Source: Butyrivibrio sp. (lineage in GTDB: Bacteria; Bacillota; Clostridia; Lachnospirales; Lachnospiraceae). Taken from it: a DNA stretch of 44,239 nucleotides. How positions within the stretch are numbered: the first letter of the stretch is position 1; the number at the start of each line of letters is the position of its first letter. The position numbers and the translations under genes were made by a program. Below the pieces are notes generated by a model. It searched no databases. It had not been told where the DNA came from and saw only the letters and a list, made by a program, of their open reading frames with translations. The stretch is from positions 1 to 44,239 of the forward strand of contig JAILPB010000011.1 of NCBI GenBank assembly GCA_024690485.1, read 5' to 3'. Of the stretch, positions 40,788 to 44,239 are shown piece by piece.

Positions 40788-43700
40788 TTATTTTTCTTTG
40801 TAGTTTACGATTTCGTCAAATACGTCCTTATCAGCAGTAATGCTAGCATCGTTACCTGCTGTTGCATAGGCAGCATTTTCAAATGCCTTCTCGATGCTCT
40901 CAGCAGCTTCTGCCTGCATTGAAAGGTCTGCATTCTTGATATCGTTTACAGCTTCGATATAAGAAGCCTCATCGATGCCAAGGATGTCTCTGTTAACAGC
41001 TCTAAGCGAGTCTGACCAGATACCTGTGCCTGATGTAGCATCACTGTATGCAGTGAGCGCATATCCCTTAAAATCATCCTCTGTAAGCTCAGCAGTCTTT
41101 ACATATTCAGGAAGTGCTGTAAGAACATCTATTGAGTTCTTAACGTTAGGATCTGAATATGTGTAGCTCATGATTTCTCCTGTTCTTGTACGAACATAGC
41201 TTCCTGCGCTGTATGCACCAAGCTGGAATCTGATCTGAGGAACAGTGTACTTATCGTTAGCTGCATAGATGTAAGGAATGTAAGCACCTCTGAAGTTCTC
41301 GCTATCATTGTAGTTAGCTACCATGTAAGTATTGTTCTGAGACTCTTCAACGATGACACCTGTCTTTAATGCAATTACAGGAAGCTCATATGTGCTGTCA
41401 CTCTCAGCCTTTTCCTGAAGGTTTGCAAATACGCCGGCTGCAACATCCTTAACAGTCTTATTCTCTTCAGGATTTGCGCAGGTTACAAAGATAAGATTTG
41501 TCTTTGAAAATGCCTTTGTTCTTGCATTCTCGAATTCCTCAGCATAAGCTTCTGCAGCATTTTCATCTCCCGCAAAGGAAGCTGCTGCATCTGACATGTA
41601 GTGATAAAGGTCCTGTCCCTCGCAGTCAAGCTGGAACCTACTTGCATCTGCCTCAGCTCCTGTACCTGCAGCAAGTGCAAAAATGCCTGCTACATTAAAT
41701 CCGCCTGCTCTGCTAAGGTCATAGCTCTCGGAATCTCTTGAAATTACATAAGAGATGTTGCCTGTATCTGTAAGATCTGTCTCTGTAAGAACGTTCATAA
41801 GAAGGTCGAGACTCTTTTCAAAGTCACCGGTAAGTCCCTTCCATGTAACCGCAAGGATAGGTCTGTGGTTATCGCCTGAAGCTTCGCCTGGATACATAAG
41901 GCTTGTTGAGAAGCCCATTAAGTACTCGCTCTCTAAAATATCAAGCTCTTCTGTGCTGTACTTTGAAGTCTTTGTCTCAAGAAGAACTGAAAGGTATGCT
42001 CTAAGAGCTAAAAGTTCATCCTTTGACATACCGCTAAGGTCAAAGAGAAGCTCATAAGAGCCTGCGCCCTCAACGTCAACATCACCAAGGTAATATGTGA
42101 TGCCATCCTCTGTGGTCTTCTCAAATTTTGTGCTTTCGTAATCAGGAAGCTCAGCAAGGTCAATGAGGAAATCGCTGTTTGCGATCTCAGTAGCATTCCA
42201 CTCGTTAAACTCCTGAGTCTCTTTTACAAGAGCTTCTACTTCCTCATCAGTCATGCTTTCCTTCATGTCGCTTAGATATTCCTGAAGCTTTGCATCATAT
42301 TCTTCAGCAAGACCGGGCTTTGGAATATTAGCTATAAGCACACTTCTTCTGGGAGTGCATGCTTTCTCAGCAATAGTCTTGAAGATTGTCTGCTCTGCAT
42401 CTTCCTTTAAAGCTGCATAAACATCTTCATACTGCTTGAAAAGATCAGTCTTTCCTGTAGTTGACCAATATGAACCGATTGTGCTTGCAAGATTTACACC
42501 AACGTTTGTTGCATCACGAAGGAATACCGTATTTAACTCCTCTTCCTTTACATTTGCATCAAAGAGCTCCTTTGATACGCCGTTTTTAGCAACTTCCTCA
42601 AGGGTATACTGTGCAATATCCTTAAGGGTCTGCATCTGATCAGCGTTTGCATACTGCATTGAGAAAATGAGAAGAGGCTTTGCAAGATCTGTTTCTACAT
42701 CAACAGAAACGGGATTCTGGATTCCATCCTCCACAAGCTTCTTACCAAGGCATGAAGATGAGCTATTAAGGATTGAAGCTAATACTTCCCACTGCACAAG
42801 TTCTTCATAATCTGCCTGCTGCATATCGATCGCATAATAGATAACGCCGTTGTTTTCAACTGTATCTCCTTCGTAAGCAGGCATATCCATTACTTCTTCA
42901 ACATAGCCTTCCTCGGTAAGGGGATCCTCATACTGGCTAAGATCTGTTCCGTTTACCTCATATTTTGAAAGGTACTCTGTATCAAGAAACTCAAGGAATC
43001 TGTCGATATCCAGATCTCCGTAAAGTGAGATAAGGCTGTTATCAAAGTGATAGCATCTGTCAAAGGTTTCAAGTGTGTGCTCGTATGTAAGATCAGCGTA
43101 GTTATAGTTAGCTTTTCCTATCATATTTGCTGCGATCTCACCGGGATACATTTTATCCAGAGTGTTATCAAGAGCACGATCCGTCTGGTCTGTAAGATAT
43201 CCGGTATCCTCAGCAAAAACTGTACCGTTAATTGTGATATCACTTTCAGGATCTGCAAGCTCGTATCTTACTGCTTCTCTCTTAAAGAAGTTTTCATCAT
43301 CAAGGATACCCGGCTCAACCATGCAGCTCATGTATACGTCCATAAGCTTCATGAGCTGATCCTGGCTGTATGAAGAAACAGGATACATTGTATTGTTAAA
43401 GGATGTAAACGCATTAACAAAGCTTGAATAAGACTTGTTTGCTATATCAAAAAAGATGTCCTTTGAAGGATACTTCTTTGAAGAAGCGATAATAGCGTGC
43501 TCAAATACGTGGTTAGTATCTGTCTCGTCTACATAAGGTGTTCTGTATGTAATACTGAATGCACACTCAGGATCGGAGTTCTTTGTGTAAATAAGCATTG
43601 CTCCGCTCTTTTCATGTGTGAAGGTATACATATCAGAGCTAAGGAGGCTGCTGCTATACACGTCATCAAGCTTGAAGCCGTGATATACCTCCCCAACTGT

Positions 43701-43895
43701 CATATCTCCGGAAGCCTCTGCTTCCTCGCCCTCAGATGATTCCTCATCGTTTACGTTCTCTTCGCCTTCAGCACCGGAAGTCTCTTCAGTAGCTGTACTC
43801 TCGCCACTTTGAGCATTCTCGGTATTTGCAGGAGCTTTACTACAGCCTGCAAGGAGACAAGAGGCTAAAAGAACCGCGATAATCTTTTTTTTCAT
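40788..43895 (-). CDS. M16C-family zinc metallopeptidase, lipoprotein
   Basis: 1035 residues. Lipobox LLAGC (14-18, Cys18) and an acidic Glu/Ser/Thr spacer to about 65 anchor it outside the membrane. The first M16 domain has the inverted zinc motif HVFEH (His129, Glu132, His133), inside DTNHVFEHAIIASSKKYPSK. A third zinc ligand is expected among Glu201, Glu207 and Glu212 (ENFFKREAVRYEL). NKSYSSFVNAFTSFNNTMYP matches the PreP/falcilysin group, which degrades short unstructured peptides in a closed chamber. The second, inactive half (about 640-1035) lacks the motif. AGGAGG precedes the ATG. Probably feeds peptide nutrition or cell-surface turnover. Confidence 0.9.
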   Translation of the reverse strand: MKKKIIAVLLASCLLAGCSKAPANTENAQSGESTATEETSGAEGEENVNDEESSEGEEAEASGDMTVGEVYHGFKLDDVYSSSLLSSDMYTFTHEKSGAMLIYTKNSDPECAFSITYRTPYVDETDTNHVFEHAIIASSKKYPSKDIFFDIANKSYSSFVNAFTSFNNTMYPVSSYSQDQLMKLMDVYMSCMVEPGILDDENFFKREAVRYELADPESDITINGTVFAEDTGYLTDQTDRALDNTLDKMYPGEIAANMIGKANYNYADLTYEHTLETFDRCYHFDNSLISLYGDLDIDRFLEFLDTEYLSKYEVNGTDLSQYEDPLTEEGYVEEVMDMPAYEGDTVENNGVIYYAIDMQQADYEELVQWEVLASILNSSSSCLGKKLVEDGIQNPVSVDVETDLAKPLLIFSMQYANADQMQTLKDIAQYTLEEVAKNGVSKELFDANVKEEELNTVFLRDATNVGVNLASTIGSYWSTTGKTDLFKQYEDVYAALKEDAEQTIFKTIAEKACTPRRSVLIANIPKPGLAEEYDAKLQEYLSDMKESMTDEEVEALVKETQEFNEWNATEIANSDFLIDLAELPDYESTKFEKTTEDGITYYLGDVDVEGAGSYELLFDLSGMSKDELLALRAYLSVLLETKTSKYSTEELDILESEYLMGFSTSLMYPGEASGDNHRPILAVTWKGLTGDFEKSLDLLMNVLTETDLTDTGNISYVISRDSESYDLSRAGGFNVAGIFALAAGTGAEADASRFQLDCEGQDLYHYMSDAAASFAGDENAAEAYAEEFENARTKAFSKTNLIFVTCANPEENKTVKDVAAGVFANLQEKAESDSTYELPVIALKTGVIVEESQNNTYMVANYNDSENFRGAYIPYIYAANDKYTVPQIRFQLGAYSAGSYVRTRTGEIMSYTYSDPNVKNSIDVLTALPEYVKTAELTEDDFKGYALTAYSDATSGTGIWSDSLRAVNRDILGIDEASYIEAVNDIKNADLSMQAEAAESIEKAFENAAYATAGNDASITADKDVFDEIVNYKEK

Positions 43896-43964
43896 AATTC
43901 CTTCCTCCTAGATTAATTATGTCTTACAAGGAAACTATTTAGTCCAACCTTGATGCCATCGCAA

Positions 43965-43973
43965 ATTGTACCA
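43965..43973 (-). promoter_or_regulatory. Extended -10 promoter before the M16C gene
   Basis: TGGTACAAT on the minus strand: TG one base before a TACAAT -10 (5/6). No good -35 at 17 bases, as often with extended -10 promoters. It lies about 70 bases before the start codon. Confidence 0.45.
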
Positions 43974-44176
43974 TATATACCTCGATAAATGTCGAAAATC
44001 TCAATAAATTTAGTTTTTCTTAATAATTGTTTCTACAAAACATACGAGCTCACTACTTATGGCACACAGCCTTCATTAATGGTATTATATTTTTATCTAT
44101 AGTTTGTGTTTTATTGGAAAACGTAGTTTGTTCACTGATTGTTGCAATTTTATGTGTACTTACAGGAGGATACATT
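43974..44176. other. AT-rich divergent intergenic region
   Basis: Together with 43,896-43,973 this makes 281 bases without a gene between the divergent M16C and right-edge genes. It is AT-rich. Apart from the extended -10 on the minus strand and the AGGAGG before the right-edge gene, I see no clear structure. No convincing plus-strand promoter was found. Confidence 0.5.
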
Positions 44177-44239
44177 ATGCAAGGTTACAAGAAACTGGCG
44201 TATTCAAGAAACAACGATGTTATACTTCGTTACACGAAC
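44177..44239 (+). CDS. 5' end of an unidentified protein gene
   Basis: Only 21 codons are inside the window (MQGYKKLAYSRNNDVILRYT...). AGGAGG lies seven bases before the ATG and codon use looks normal, so the start is believable. Too little is present to name a family. It is transcribed divergently from the M16C peptidase. Confidence 0.6.
   Translation, partial: MQGYKKLAYSRNNDVILRYTN

Noticed and set aside
40770..40790. Small inverted repeat (CAACA/TGTTG) just after the M16C stop as a terminator.
   Set aside because: Only five pairs and no T run; it overlaps the -35 of the riboswitch promoter. Termination of the M16C gene remains unexplained.

Overview
The window reads as chromosome of a motile, anaerobic, low-GC Firmicute of the Lachnospiraceae, most likely near Butyrivibrio or Pseudobutyrivibrio. 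This is inferred from the order topA - codY - flgB..., a group B-like [FeFe] hydrogenase, a lone pta, strong AGGAGG ribosome sites with several TTG/GTG starts, and moderate AT content. Almost everything is on the minus strand. The exceptions are bioY-birA and a partial gene at the right edge. I saw no tRNA, rRNA, CRISPR array, insertion sequence or prophage.

Layout. 1-9,000 (minus): a membrane zinc-finger (anti-sigma-like) protein, polA, coaE, an FtsA-like actin-family protein with a long beta-grasp-like tail, a WalJ-type metallo-hydrolase, the ACT-domain/UPF0210 pair, and the start of a sugar ABC permease. 9,075-23,950 (minus): a flagellar basal-body/hook locus, flgB-flgC-fliE-fliF-fliG-fliH-fliI-fliJ-motE-like-fliK-flgD-TIGR02530-flgE. 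It starts from a housekeeping-type promoter and ends in a strong terminator. The first nine genes are tightly packed. The hook part (fliK onward) is interrupted by long intergenic regions rich in hairpins, with two sequences matching the SigD/sigma-28 flagellar promoter. flgE is about three times the usual length because seven diverged modules of about 80 residues sit in its middle. 24,000-27,300: codY, with a CodY-box-like site next to its ribosome site, and topA.

27,340-28,000 holds no clear gene. On its minus strand it carries a textbook promoter, a tandem pair of related folded segments and a terminator-like hairpin, so it is a candidate small RNA of about 335 nt. On its plus strand it carries the bioY promoter and a BirA operator. 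bioY-birA then form a biotin uptake/regulation unit.

29,700-40,800 (minus): hslO, pta, an [FeFe] hydrogenase, a HAD phosphatase with a three-gene ABC importer, uxaC, an acidic lipoprotein, and an ArsB/NhaD-like permease. The permease is preceded by what I read as a complete yybP-ykoY (manganese) riboswitch with its own promoter and an overlapping terminator. 40,788-43,895: a large M16C-family lipoprotein peptidase. A divergent gene starts at 44,177.

The observations most worth following are: (1) the riboswitch-controlled permease; (2) the structured, possibly sigma-28-driven hook-gene segment together with the giant modular hook protein and a FlgD whose C-terminus resembles a surface-protein helical module; (3) the candidate small RNA upstream of topA; (4) the FtsA-like protein with its repeat tail.
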